Shown piece by piece: positions 9,263 to 17,298 of a DNA stretch of 36,173 nucleotides. Source of the DNA: Patescibacteria group bacterium (GTDB lineage Bacteria > Patescibacteriota > Microgenomatia > UBA12405); assembly GCA_023380755.1 (NCBI GenBank), contig JAMCSD010000002.1:86022-122194 (forward strand), written 5' to 3'. Each line of letters begins with the position of its first letter. Position 1 is the stretch's first letter. The notes below the pieces were generated by a model that saw only the letters and a list, made by a program, of their open reading frames with translations, was not told the origin of the DNA and searched no databases. The translations under genes were made by a program, and so were the position numbers.

Positions 9263-10405
9263 TTATAAATTAATATATAAGTTGTCAGCAAAACTATCAA
9301 GGTTATAGTTTTTAAATAAGGAATACTGAATATCAATCTGAGTGCGGGAGAATGAGGAAACTAGATCACTAGTAAGTTTATTGTTAAAACTGGGTATCTT
9401 TGAAGGTAGAGAAATAAAAGCTGATTCCTGGTTAATAATAATAGGGGTACCGTAATAAATTGATTCAAAATTAACAATCCCGAGACTTTCTTCAATAGAG
9501 GGGTTGATAAAAATATCCATTAAGTTAAATATTTTCTCTTTTTCTTTATCAGGAAAGTCATAAATAATGGTTAATTGTTTGGAATCCAAATATTTTTTAA
9601 AATGTTTCTCGATTGCCGAACTACCATTGTTGCGGGCACCGGCGAAGATTACTTTGAAGTTGGCTTGCAACAAACTATCAAAAAGATAAAGGTTCTTTCT
9701 TTCGCATATTTGACCAACGTAGCCAATGGTAGGATGGGAAAAATCGTACTTTCTTTTAGCATTTTTTGTTTTTTGAAGTGCTATTTGTTTCTTAGAATAT
9801 GGACAGTAGGTGTTGATAATGGATTGGGTATCGGAAATGTGGTAGTTATTTGATAATTTTTCTTTTTCAAAGCTAGTTAGAAAGATGATTTTGGTGGCAA
9901 AATTCAGAGCCTGTTGAAAAAATGGAGAGTGGTTGTAATAGGAGACGTTATGATAAGCAGGTAGGACAAAAAGTTTTTTATTAAAATCGAGGGCAAACCG
10001 ATAGGCATCCCAAATCGCTTTAGTGGGGAAAGCAATACCAAAAAGGTAGTCACTGGAACGGATGATGTCTAAATCATCTTGGGTGTACTTAAGGATGGGA
10101 CCAAAAAATAAATGTGACAATATGCCGAATTTAGTTACTGGGCGGTAAAGAAATTTATTAGCCAGTCTTTGTTGCTGAAAATTAAGTTCAAGGCGGTGAA
10201 TGGTTGGATTATCTTTATCGGTAAAAAAGTTATTGAAGGTTTTATAACTATCGAGAGACAATCCCTGGCCAGTAAAAACATGAACCTCAAATTTTTCGTC
10301 AAGAATTTTTTTAATTTCACTAGACAGAAATTCAGCACCTCCCTTGGCTGGCGGGTAACAGTGGACAAAAAGAGAAATTATTGGTTTATTGGTGTTTTTG
10401 ATCAT
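9263..10405 (-). CDS. GT4 family glycosyltransferase
   Basis: 380 residues, GT-B fold. The N-terminal loop HCYPPAKGGAEFLSSEI is the acceptor-side glycine-rich motif of GT4 enzymes. GYVGQICERKN in the middle opens the donor-binding domain. The C-terminal EESLGIVNFE is the EX7E-type signature, followed by YYGTPIII. No transmembrane segment is obvious. It is expected to transfer a sugar from a nucleotide-sugar donor to the growing lipid-linked glycan at the cytoplasmic face. Donor and linkage cannot be read from the sequence. The start ATG lies 20 nt inside the upstream ABC ATPase gene, so the two genes are translationally linked. Confidence 0.9.
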   Translation of the reverse strand: MIKNTNKPIISLFVHCYPPAKGGAEFLSSEIKKILDEKFEVHVFTGQGLSLDSYKTFNNFFTDKDNPTIHRLELNFQQQRLANKFLYRPVTKFGILSHLFFGPILKYTQDDLDIIRSSDYLFGIAFPTKAIWDAYRFALDFNKKLFVLPAYHNVSYYNHSPFFQQALNFATKIIFLTSFEKEKLSNNYHISDTQSIINTYCPYSKKQIALQKTKNAKRKYDFSHPTIGYVGQICERKNLYLFDSLLQANFKVIFAGARNNGSSAIEKHFKKYLDSKQLTIIYDFPDKEKEKIFNLMDIFINPSIEESLGIVNFESIYYGTPIIINQESAFISLPSKIPSFNNKLTSDLVSSFSRTQIDIQYSLFKNYNLDSFADNLYINL

Positions 10406-11132
10406 TTAAATACTTTTGGCAGGATTCAATTGGGTTACCTTCAAAGAGTATTCGAGAGTGATTAAGATAAATTACCGAAGAACAAAATGCTTGAACTTGG
10501 GTAAGGTTATGAGAAACGAAGAGAATGGTCACTCCCCTTTTTTTAAATTCTTCCATTTTAGAAAAACATTTGGCTTGAAAATCATCGTCACCCACGGCCA
10601 GAATCTCGTCAACAATTAATATCTCGGGATCGACATGAACTGCGATAGCAAAGGCAAGGCGCATATACATTCCAGAAGAGTAATGTTTGACTGGCTGGTC
10701 GATGAAATCCCAAAGCTCGGCAAAATCGACAATATTTTTATAGTAATTATCAATTTCTTTGCGCTTTAGTCCCAGTATGGCTCCATTTAAGTAAATGTTT
10801 TCTTTACCCGAGAGTTCGGGATGCATGCCGGCACCCAGTTCAATGAGGGGTGAGACTTTACCCTTAACAATGACCTGACCTTTGGTGGGTGACATGACTC
10901 CAGCAACTAACTTGAGGATAGTCGATTTACCGGATCCGTTTGGACCAATTATACCGATAGTTTCTCCCTTACTTATAGTAAAATTAATATCTGAAAGGGC
11001 AGTGAAATTTTTATGGGTTTCGTCACCAACGAATAAAGCAGGAAGAAATTCCTTAAAAGTACGGTGCTGGAGAAGGGTAAATTCCTTGGTGACGTGCTGG
11101 AAATCGATAATTGGGGGATTCTGGTTAGTCAT
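10386..11132 (-). CDS. wzt: Polysaccharide ABC exporter ATPase (Wzt/TagH-like)
   Basis: 248 residues. Walker A GPNGSGKS is at 63-70, the ABC signature YSSGM at 151-155, Walker B ILIVDE at 171-176 and the H-loop SHNL at about 207-210. The LSGKENIYLNG segment is typical of the Wzt/TagH/RfbE group. The protein ends soon after the nucleotide-binding domain, so it lacks the C-terminal carbohydrate-binding domain of the longer Wzt proteins that read a terminal modification. It should pair with the permease encoded at 12170-12967, although that gene is on the other strand. First gene of the minus-strand run, starting next to the 60-bp divergent gap. The partial purine stretch AAGTGAG before the ATG is one of few SD-like sequences in the window. 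Confidence 0.93.
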   Translation of the reverse strand: MTNQNPPIIDFQHVTKEFTLLQHRTFKEFLPALFVGDETHKNFTALSDINFTISKGETIGIIGPNGSGKSTILKLVAGVMSPTKGQVIVKGKVSPLIELGAGMHPELSGKENIYLNGAILGLKRKEIDNYYKNIVDFAELWDFIDQPVKHYSSGMYMRLAFAIAVHVDPEILIVDEILAVGDDDFQAKCFSKMEEFKKRGVTILFVSHNLTQVQAFCSSVIYLNHSRILFEGNPIESCQKYLNDQKHQ

Positions 11133-11192
11133 TACTCACTTACTTTAACATGATTTTGCAAATTTGAGCGATTCGTGGCACCATAATGGGCA
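11133..11192. promoter_or_regulatory. 60-bp divergent intergenic region, probable promoters for both strands
   Basis: This is the largest non-coding gap in the window, lying between the divergent wzt-like (minus) and yvcK-like (plus) starts. Both runs must be transcribed from here or from inside the neighbouring genes. On the plus strand CATAAT at 11182-11187 could be a -10 element, with TTGCAA at 11156-11161 as a weak -35 at 20-bp spacing. That would start transcription almost at the ATG. No convincing minus-strand promoter or operator palindrome is visible. Its regulatory role is inferred from position. Confidence 0.4.
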
Positions 11193-12170
11193 ATGGAAAA
11201 GAGTCTTAAAATATGTACTATTGGCGGTGGAACTGGAATGCCCGTAGTGAACAAAGCCCTGGTAAAGGCTGGTTTTCGGAATGTTTCCTCCATAGTGACT
11301 ACTTTTGATAGCGGAGGGGATACTGGCCGATTAAGAACCGATGAACGGGGAAGGATATTAGCCTATTCGGACTACTGGCGGTCATTAATCTCACTTTGGG
11401 TAGATGGAGAACAAAAGGAGTTGTGGGAAGAAATGCTACGATACCGGGATGGAAGATCAAGAAACTTCGGTAATTTATTTTTCCAATTTATGACCGAAAA
11501 ATTGGGCGACCTGAGTGATGTCGGTGATTATTTTGCCAAGTTAATGAACGCTGACATGAGAGGGACAGTGATACCGGTAACGTTAACACCATCAGAGATG
11601 TGCTTTCGAACGAAAAGCGGCAGAGAATTTTGCGGGGAGCACCGATTGGATGAGATGAGAATGTCAGCCGACATGGTGGAAGTAGTCTGGTTACAGGATA
11701 AGGTCAGAGCGAACGAAAAGGCCATTAAAGCAATAAAAGAAGCCGATTACCTAATTATCTGTCCAGGGAGCCTGTACGGATCAGTCATAATTAATTTCTT
11801 ACCTGTAGGGATGAAGGAGGCGTATCAGCAATCAAACGCAAAAAAATACCTGATCACCAACATAATGTCGGTGGCGAATGAAAACCACGGTTATGATCAG
11901 GAAAGCTATTTGGAGATTATGGAAAAGTATTTGGGAGTTAATAGCTTAGATCTGATTATTATGGCTGACCTGAAGTGTCTGGATCGAAAAAATTTAAAAA
12001 GGGCACTCTATTCGTATGAGTTAGAAAGATCTTTCCCGATAAGTTATAAAAATAACTGTAGAATTAAGACGGTCAAAGCGGATATAGCTTTAATCGAAAA
12101 AGGTCACGGACGCTTACGCCACAGTGAAAAGAAGTTGAGTGATTACTTAGCCATGCTATTATTGAAATAA
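11193..12170 (+). CDS. yvcK: YvcK/CofD-family protein
   Basis: 325 residues, the usual YvcK length. GGGTG at 11-15 and TFDSGGDTGRLR at about 37-48 are the family's nucleotide-binding blocks. GSLYGSVIINFLPVG in the C-terminal half matches the conserved PGSLYTSI-type motif of YvcK proteins. CofD itself makes coenzyme F420, but no other F420 gene is seen, so the YvcK-type assignment is better. B. subtilis YvcK binds UDP-sugars and is needed for cell shape on gluconeogenic carbon sources. The neighbours are unusual: yvcK usually sits with rapZ and whiA, but here its TAA overlaps the ATG of an ABC polysaccharide permease by one base. Sensing or channelling nucleotide-sugars for glycan export is inference. 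Confidence 0.85.
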   Translation: MEKSLKICTIGGGTGMPVVNKALVKAGFRNVSSIVTTFDSGGDTGRLRTDERGRILAYSDYWRSLISLWVDGEQKELWEEMLRYRDGRSRNFGNLFFQFMTEKLGDLSDVGDYFAKLMNADMRGTVIPVTLTPSEMCFRTKSGREFCGEHRLDEMRMSADMVEVVWLQDKVRANEKAIKAIKEADYLIICPGSLYGSVIINFLPVGMKEAYQQSNAKKYLITNIMSVANENHGYDQESYLEIMEKYLGVNSLDLIIMADLKCLDRKNLKRALYSYELERSFPISYKNNCRIKTVKADIALIEKGHGRLRHSEKKLSDYLAMLLLK

Positions 12171-12967
12171 TGGATATTGTTAAAGAATTGGTTGAAGTAT
12201 GCCGGCATGGTGAATTATTAGGCCAGATAACTGCTAGGGAAATAAAATCAAGATATAAACAGTCGGTATTGGGTTATTTGTGGGTGATTGTTAACCCTCT
12301 TTTTCAGATGTTAGTGATGAGTTTTGCCTTTTCCGTAGTTTTAAAGATTCCGACAAATGCCAGCGAAAACATACCTTATTCAATATTTTTGTATGTGGCG
12401 CTCTTGCCATGGACACTATTTGCCAATTCATTAGCTTCGGCAAGCAATTCCTTAGTGGGGAACTCAAGTTTAATTACAAAAATTTATTTTCCTCGTACCA
12501 TACTGGTCATTTCAACGGTTATAGCTAAGGTTGTTGACTTTTTTTATGCCTCAACTATTTTAATAATTTATTTAGTGGTATTGCGAATTCCAATTAACCT
12601 AAATGTCTTATGGGTAATTCCTATTTTTATAATTCAAATGATTTTTACATTAGGATTATCTTTTTTCTTAGCCGCAGCAAATTTGTTATACCGCGATATT
12701 CAATACCTGCTTGGTTTGGTACTAATGCTGTGGATGTATTTAACCCCGGTAATTTATCCGGCAGACATCGTACCTGAGAAGTTAAGATTTATATACCAGT
12801 TAAATCCGATGAGTGTCATTATTAATGCCTATCGACAAACGATTTTAGGGGGAGGTATGCCGAACTTAACTAGTTTAGGTATTGGAGTATTAGTGTCAAT
12901 TGTTACCTTACTAATTGGACTAAAATACTTTAAAATCAAAGAAAAAATATTTGCCGACAACATTTAG
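12170..12967 (+). CDS. wzm: Polysaccharide ABC exporter permease (Wzm/TagG-like)
   Basis: 265 residues with about six transmembrane segments, the standard size of an ABC-2 type permease. The N-terminal amphipathic interface motif (TAREIKSRYKQSVLGYLW, about residues 24-41) is diagnostic of the Wzm/TagG/RfbD group. ALLPWTLFANSL and LYRDIQYLLG further support it, as does YLTPVIYP near residue 195. It should form a dimer with the wzt-like ATPase and flip lipid-linked polysaccharide to the outer face. The ATG overlaps the yvcK stop by one base, implying coupled translation. A TPR membrane protein gene follows after 6 nt. The separation of wzm and wzt onto opposite strands is unusual. Confidence 0.92.
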   Translation: MDIVKELVEVCRHGELLGQITAREIKSRYKQSVLGYLWVIVNPLFQMLVMSFAFSVVLKIPTNASENIPYSIFLYVALLPWTLFANSLASASNSLVGNSSLITKIYFPRTILVISTVIAKVVDFFYASTILIIYLVVLRIPINLNVLWVIPIFIIQMIFTLGLSFFLAAANLLYRDIQYLLGLVLMLWMYLTPVIYPADIVPEKLRFIYQLNPMSVIINAYRQTILGGGMPNLTSLGIGVLVSIVTLLIGLKYFKIKEKIFADNI

Positions 12968-12973
12968 AAGCTT

Positions 12974-14698
12974 ATGTCACAAAAAAAGATTAAAAGACAA
13001 CGAACGACTCCCGGCGATAGAAAAAAGGAAGAAATTACAATTGTTAATGGACTAAGCATATTAAAAATTCTTAAAGAAAATTGGGTCTTCTTAGCTTTAC
13101 TACTGTTGGGAACTGTTGCAATTTATTTCAATTCGCTGAAAGGTAATTTTGTTTCCGATGATTATGCGTCGATTCCGCAGAATCCCATGGTAACATCGTT
13201 TACTTATATGTTAAGTGGTCTATTTGTGGGGATGACTAATTGGTTTTTGGCAACAGTGTTTGGAATCCAAAATACGGTACCATATCATATTTTAAATTTG
13301 GGTTTTTATTTATTGGCTTTAGTAGCAGTATTTGTGTTTGTGTATCTTATTGCTGGAAGACGGATTGCCACTTTTTCGTCTTTATTGTTTGCTGTTTTGC
13401 CAATACACGTAGAGGCGGTTTCTTGGGTATCGGGTAAGCCATATATAATTACAGGCTTTTTTATCCTATTAGCAATAATCGGATTTTGGCAATATTTAAC
13501 TACAGCAAAAAGGAATTATTTGTGGTTAATAATTGGAGGTTCAATATTAGCTTTTTTCACTGATAGGGTAAGGTCATTTTCAATACTGTTGATAATCTTT
13601 TTATTGGCAATTAGTTTTTTGGGTAAAAAAGGTATAAAGATAGACTGGAAAAAGGTCTTATTAGTCATGTTCGGCCTGGGATTGATCGCGGTTATTTTGA
13701 TGGTACCGCTGATTAGCAGCCGGATAAATAGTGTTAATAGCGGCTATAACGATTCCGGTAGTATATTTTATGACCCCTTTTTCCAGTACCCCACGGCGAT
13801 AGCAAAGTATCTCCAGCTAGTTATCTTCCCTTTTGATTTGACGTTATATCATACAATGTATATTTTGCCGGTGTGGTTGAATTGGCTGATAGTATTAATT
13901 TATGTAACCAGCTGCGCCTATTTTTGGTTTAAAAATCGATTAGTATCATTTAGTCTGCTATTTATTTTTATAGCCACGTTACCTTCAATGGCGCCAGTCA
14001 AGGTTAGCTGGTTGGTAGCGGAAAGATATATGTTTTTAGGAGCCTTAGGTGTCTGCATCATTGCAGCAGTAGTTTTGTCGCATTTATATAATAAAAGCCG
14101 GGCTTTGGTAATGGTAATCCTAGCAATGATTGCTTCAGTCTATGGATATCGTATATATATGAGGAATATTGATTGGTCGACCAATCATAATTTGTGGGTC
14201 AATACTTGTCAGGTATCGCCGAACAGTCACAATGCATGGAATAATATTGGGGATGATTACGATAAATTGAAGGACTATACTGATGCAGTTAAGGGGTTTA
14301 CCCAATCTACTATCGTGAAACCAAATTATGCCGATGCTTATCATAATCGAGGAAATATTTTCTTTAAGACGGGAAGGCTTGATTTAGCCAGGGATAGTTA
14401 TATGACAGCGATCTATTACTCCCCCACCCTCTACCATTCATATTTGAGCTTGACCCAAATAGATTTGATGGAGAAAAGGATGGATTTAGCGATTCAACAT
14501 GCCCAAAAGGTAACTGAAATACAGCCGAATGACCCACAATCATGGTATGTGATGGGAGTAGTTTTGGCTCAAGTAGGTAACAAAGAGGAAGCGATAAAAT
14601 CGATGAAGAATGCTTTATTGCTAAATCCTAATTATTCACCAGCTCAACAAGCACTAAGCCAATTATCTCAGGTACCAGAACCTACAACACAAAAATAG
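12974..14698 (+). CDS. TMTC-like multi-pass membrane protein with C-terminal TPRs
   Basis: 574 residues. A basic N-terminus is followed by a first membrane segment near 37-52 and FVSDDY with Asp62-Asp63 in the first outside loop, the position of the catalytic acidic pair in GT-C enzymes. LPIHVEAVSWVSGKPYI closely resembles the central motif of TMTC-type O-mannosyltransferases and their bacterial relatives. After about ten membrane segments come roughly four TPRs (34-residue spacing, residues 417-552), with typical spots such as AWNNIGDDY, AYHNRGNIF and SWYVMGVVL. Such proteins are thought to transfer sugars from polyprenyl-phosphate donors to proteins, with TPRs binding a partner. The bacterial relatives are little studied. 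Third gene of the plus-strand run, converging with the next minus-strand gene 4 nt away. Confidence 0.83.
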   Translation: MSQKKIKRQRTTPGDRKKEEITIVNGLSILKILKENWVFLALLLLGTVAIYFNSLKGNFVSDDYASIPQNPMVTSFTYMLSGLFVGMTNWFLATVFGIQNTVPYHILNLGFYLLALVAVFVFVYLIAGRRIATFSSLLFAVLPIHVEAVSWVSGKPYIITGFFILLAIIGFWQYLTTAKRNYLWLIIGGSILAFFTDRVRSFSILLIIFLLAISFLGKKGIKIDWKKVLLVMFGLGLIAVILMVPLISSRINSVNSGYNDSGSIFYDPFFQYPTAIAKYLQLVIFPFDLTLYHTMYILPVWLNWLIVLIYVTSCAYFWFKNRLVSFSLLFIFIATLPSMAPVKVSWLVAERYMFLGALGVCIIAAVVLSHLYNKSRALVMVILAMIASVYGYRIYMRNIDWSTNHNLWVNTCQVSPNSHNAWNNIGDDYDKLKDYTDAVKGFTQSTIVKPNYADAYHNRGNIFFKTGRLDLARDSYMTAIYYSPTLYHSYLSLTQIDLMEKRMDLAIQHAQKVTEIQPNDPQSWYVMGVVLAQVGNKEEAIKSMKNALLLNPNYSPAQQALSQLSQVPEPTTQK

Positions 14699-14702
14699 GA
14701 AT

Positions 14703-15863
14703 TCAGTTATGGTCTTTGAGATGAAGATGTCTAAAACAACGGTATTCGGTAGCAGCGATGTTTTCCCAAGAATATTTTCCTAATAGCTTTTCTCCTTGAA
14801 GGTTAGAAAAATTTTTATGTTGGTACAATTCTAAAATTTTTTGGGCAACAGCTTGTGTGTCACCAATGGAAAAACGATAGATTTCATATTTGTGGTAGAT
14901 AAGTTTGTAAGCGGGTAGATCATAAGCCAAAGCAGGAAGCCCGGAACAGACGGCTTCCAGAAGAGCAATACCGAAGCTTTCGGTGCGGCTGAGGAACAAA
15001 AAGAATCGGCTTTTTTTTATAGTGGCATATTTTTCAGTACCATGGAGATAACCAAGGAAGGAAATATTCTTTTCAAGCGAATATTGTTGGATACGGGATT
15101 TAAAAGCCTTTAAGGTTTGAGAGTCTCCTGAGCCCATGATCGCCAATTTAAAATTTGGTAATTTGGGTTTTATTAGTCTTAGGACTTCAAGCATGTCATA
15201 AATTCCTTTTGCAGGATTTAGGCGTCCAATAAAGAGAGCATCAAAGATCTTTTGTGACGAAGAAGCCTCTTTTATATAAGTATTTTCGATACCGAAATTG
15301 GTTTGAAAAACCTGACTTTGTCGGAAACCATTTTCAAGAAGATATTCATTAAGTTGTGGGGTAGAAGCAAAAATTATATCCGCTCTTTTTATAAAAATAA
15401 GGCTGAGACGATAAAAGAGCCAAGCGAGTAACCGAACAAATTTGTTGCCTTCGACAAAAAGATTAACGGTATTATCAAAAACTGTTACCCAGATTGTGTT
15501 TGGGAAAAATAATTTAATAAAGAAAGGGGTAATAACCAAGTCAAGGACAGACGAGATGGAGTAAACTATTTCAAAACGATTTTTAATACAGGACTTTATT
15601 TGAGAGATAGCCAAAATATTCCGTTTAAAAGATTCAAACATGAATTGGTAAAGACTGCTCGTGAGGTTAGAAGTGTGGGACAATTCGATAAAGTCGAAGT
15701 CGGTGCCAATTATGCCTAAGTCGATAATATTTTTTTTTAATTCCTGATTACCCCAGAAGGTGACTCTCTGGTGCCATTGTTTGATCTTAAGTAATAAGGG
15801 AATGATGTTGGCATGCTCGAGAGTAGTACCAATAATTAGTATTCGTGGAATTTTAGTCGGCAT
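14703..15863 (-). CDS. GT4 family glycosyltransferase
   Basis: 386 residues with a GT-B fold. LFIGRLNPAKGIYDMLE opens the donor domain, GSGDS follows, and RTESFGIALLEAVCSGLPA holds the EX7E signature (Glu-Ser-Phe-Gly...Glu). The N-terminal half has a hydrophobic stretch near residues 110-150 that may associate with the membrane, a common trait of GTs acting on lipid-linked acceptors. Last gene of the long minus-strand run. Its ATG overlaps the upstream radical SAM gene by 11 nt. The transferred sugar is not predictable. Confidence 0.9.
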   Translation of the reverse strand: MPTKIPRILIIGTTLEHANIIPLLLKIKQWHQRVTFWGNQELKKNIIDLGIIGTDFDFIELSHTSNLTSSLYQFMFESFKRNILAISQIKSCIKNRFEIVYSISSVLDLVITPFFIKLFFPNTIWVTVFDNTVNLFVEGNKFVRLLAWLFYRLSLIFIKRADIIFASTPQLNEYLLENGFRQSQVFQTNFGIENTYIKEASSSQKIFDALFIGRLNPAKGIYDMLEVLRLIKPKLPNFKLAIMGSGDSQTLKAFKSRIQQYSLEKNISFLGYLHGTEKYATIKKSRFFLFLSRTESFGIALLEAVCSGLPALAYDLPAYKLIYHKYEIYRFSIGDTQAVAQKILELYQHKNFSNLQGEKLLGKYSWENIAATEYRCFRHLHLKDHN

Positions 15864-17298
15864 GAGAAAACTGGCGAGATATTATGTAATTAGCTATATT
15901 AAGAGCATTTTGGGGGAGGATATTCAAATAAAATTTGAAGTTTTGAAAAAAAGCTAAAAGACGTATTTTATGAATAAGTTCTAGATATTCTTTATTGTAT
16001 CTATATTCTGTATTCAGAAAAATCCGATTGTCTAGCAGATGAAAATTAATAGCGGTTAGGTCACGAAGCGTAATGGAAGGCAGTTGAACAAAGAGCCGGC
16101 TATAATCCATATTATCTGAGACTAAGTTAATTCGTTGGGCTGAAGGCCAAATAACGGTTCCCGGATAGGGAGTCAAAATGTAAATTTGGGTATTATCAAG
16201 AGGGTACTTCTTCATAAAATCAAAAGTATCCTGGAGGTCGTGGACGGTTTCCCCTGGAGTACCAACAATGTAACCGCTACTAGTCGTAATCTGGTAACGA
16301 CGGCAAAGAGTAACGGCCCGGCGGTTGTCTTCGACAGTAACTGAATGTTGCTTAAGGTAATCAAGAATTTTCGGAGAAGCACTTTCTAAACCAAAAATTA
16401 ATCTTTTAACATTCATTTCCTTTAGAATTTTGCAGGTTTTTTCATCAATTAAATTCGCCCGGGCATAGCCTATAAATTTAATTCGGTGATGAAGATTTTC
16501 GGCAATAATAAGATCTTTTAATTCTACTAATCGGTTATAGGGCGCAATGAATAAATCGTCCCAGAACATAATGCCGTCTACTTGGTAATCGGCAATAAGT
16601 TTCTTTATTTCATTGACTATATATAGAGGAGAATGAAACCGAACCCTTCCCCATTGAACCGGGGAACCGCAAAATACACAATGGTAGGGGCAACCTCGAC
16701 TGGTCATCACCGTTGCTAGACGCTTAATGCCATAAGGGTTGAGTTGTTTTTGTAAATAGACTTCTTTCATGGGAGTCAGATTACGGGCCGGATAAGGAAG
16801 AAGGTCTATATTTGGTAATAATGGCCGTCTTGGAGTAACAATGAGCTTATTTTTCGAGATAAAGAGTATCCCTTTAATTTTTTCTAAATGAATTGACGGA
16901 AATTTTTTTGATTTACTAAATAAAGTCAGAATTTCCAAAAGCGTTTCTTCACCTTCTCCGACGACACCAATGTCAAAGGGCTGAGAAAATGATTTGGGGG
17001 AAGCCGTAATATGAACTCCGCCAATGAGCAAGGGAACGGATAATCTTTTTTTTAAGGCGATAGCCACCTTTTTAGTATCATTAAAAAGAAGAGTATCACT
17101 AGTAAAACCAACAATGTCAGGCTTAGAGGCTAGAATTTGTTTTAGGGGGTTAAATCCTTCGACAATGGTAACTTTTATATTAGGTGATTTGTTAAGGATG
17201 TAAGCAGCCAGAGAGGTAAGGCCGAAGTGGGGCATGCTCATCTGGCTTTTCCAAACGTTCACAAGTGTTAGTCTTAAAATTTTCTTATTGATAGCCAT
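15853..17298 (-). CDS. B12-binding radical SAM protein 1
   Basis: 481 residues. Residues about 1-135 form a cobalamin-binding-like Rossmann domain. They contain PDIVGFTSD, LLIGGVHITASP and DIGVVGEGEETLLEIL, the last two being typical of B12-type radical SAM proteins. The radical SAM core follows, with Cys203, Cys207 and Cys210 (RGCPYHCVFC, CX3CX2C) for the [4Fe-4S] cluster, then FGLESASPKILDYL and GTPGET, which fit SAM binding. The C-terminal ~80 residues are not a recognised domain. Members of this class commonly methylate unactivated carbons or rearrange substrates. The substrate here is unknown; the glycosyltransferase neighbours suggest a sugar or lipid carrier. ATG start, overlapping the upstream stop by one base (TAATG). 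Confidence 0.9.
   Translation of the reverse strand: MAINKKILRLTLVNVWKSQMSMPHFGLTSLAAYILNKSPNIKVTIVEGFNPLKQILASKPDIVGFTSDTLLFNDTKKVAIALKKRLSVPLLIGGVHITASPKSFSQPFDIGVVGEGEETLLEILTLFSKSKKFPSIHLEKIKGILFISKNKLIVTPRRPLLPNIDLLPYPARNLTPMKEVYLQKQLNPYGIKRLATVMTSRGCPYHCVFCGSPVQWGRVRFHSPLYIVNEIKKLIADYQVDGIMFWDDLFIAPYNRLVELKDLIIAENLHHRIKFIGYARANLIDEKTCKILKEMNVKRLIFGLESASPKILDYLKQHSVTVEDNRRAVTLCRRYQITTSSGYIVGTPGETVHDLQDTFDFMKKYPLDNTQIYILTPYPGTVIWPSAQRINLVSDNMDYSRLFVQLPSITLRDLTAINFHLLDNRIFLNTEYRYNKEYLELIHKIRLLAFFQNFKFYLNILPQNALNIANYIISRQFSHAD

Noticed and set aside
11193-12170. CofD (coenzyme F420 biosynthesis) as the function of the YvcK-family gene
   Set aside because: No other F420 genes are nearby, and length and motifs fit YvcK; the surrounding genes concern glycan export.
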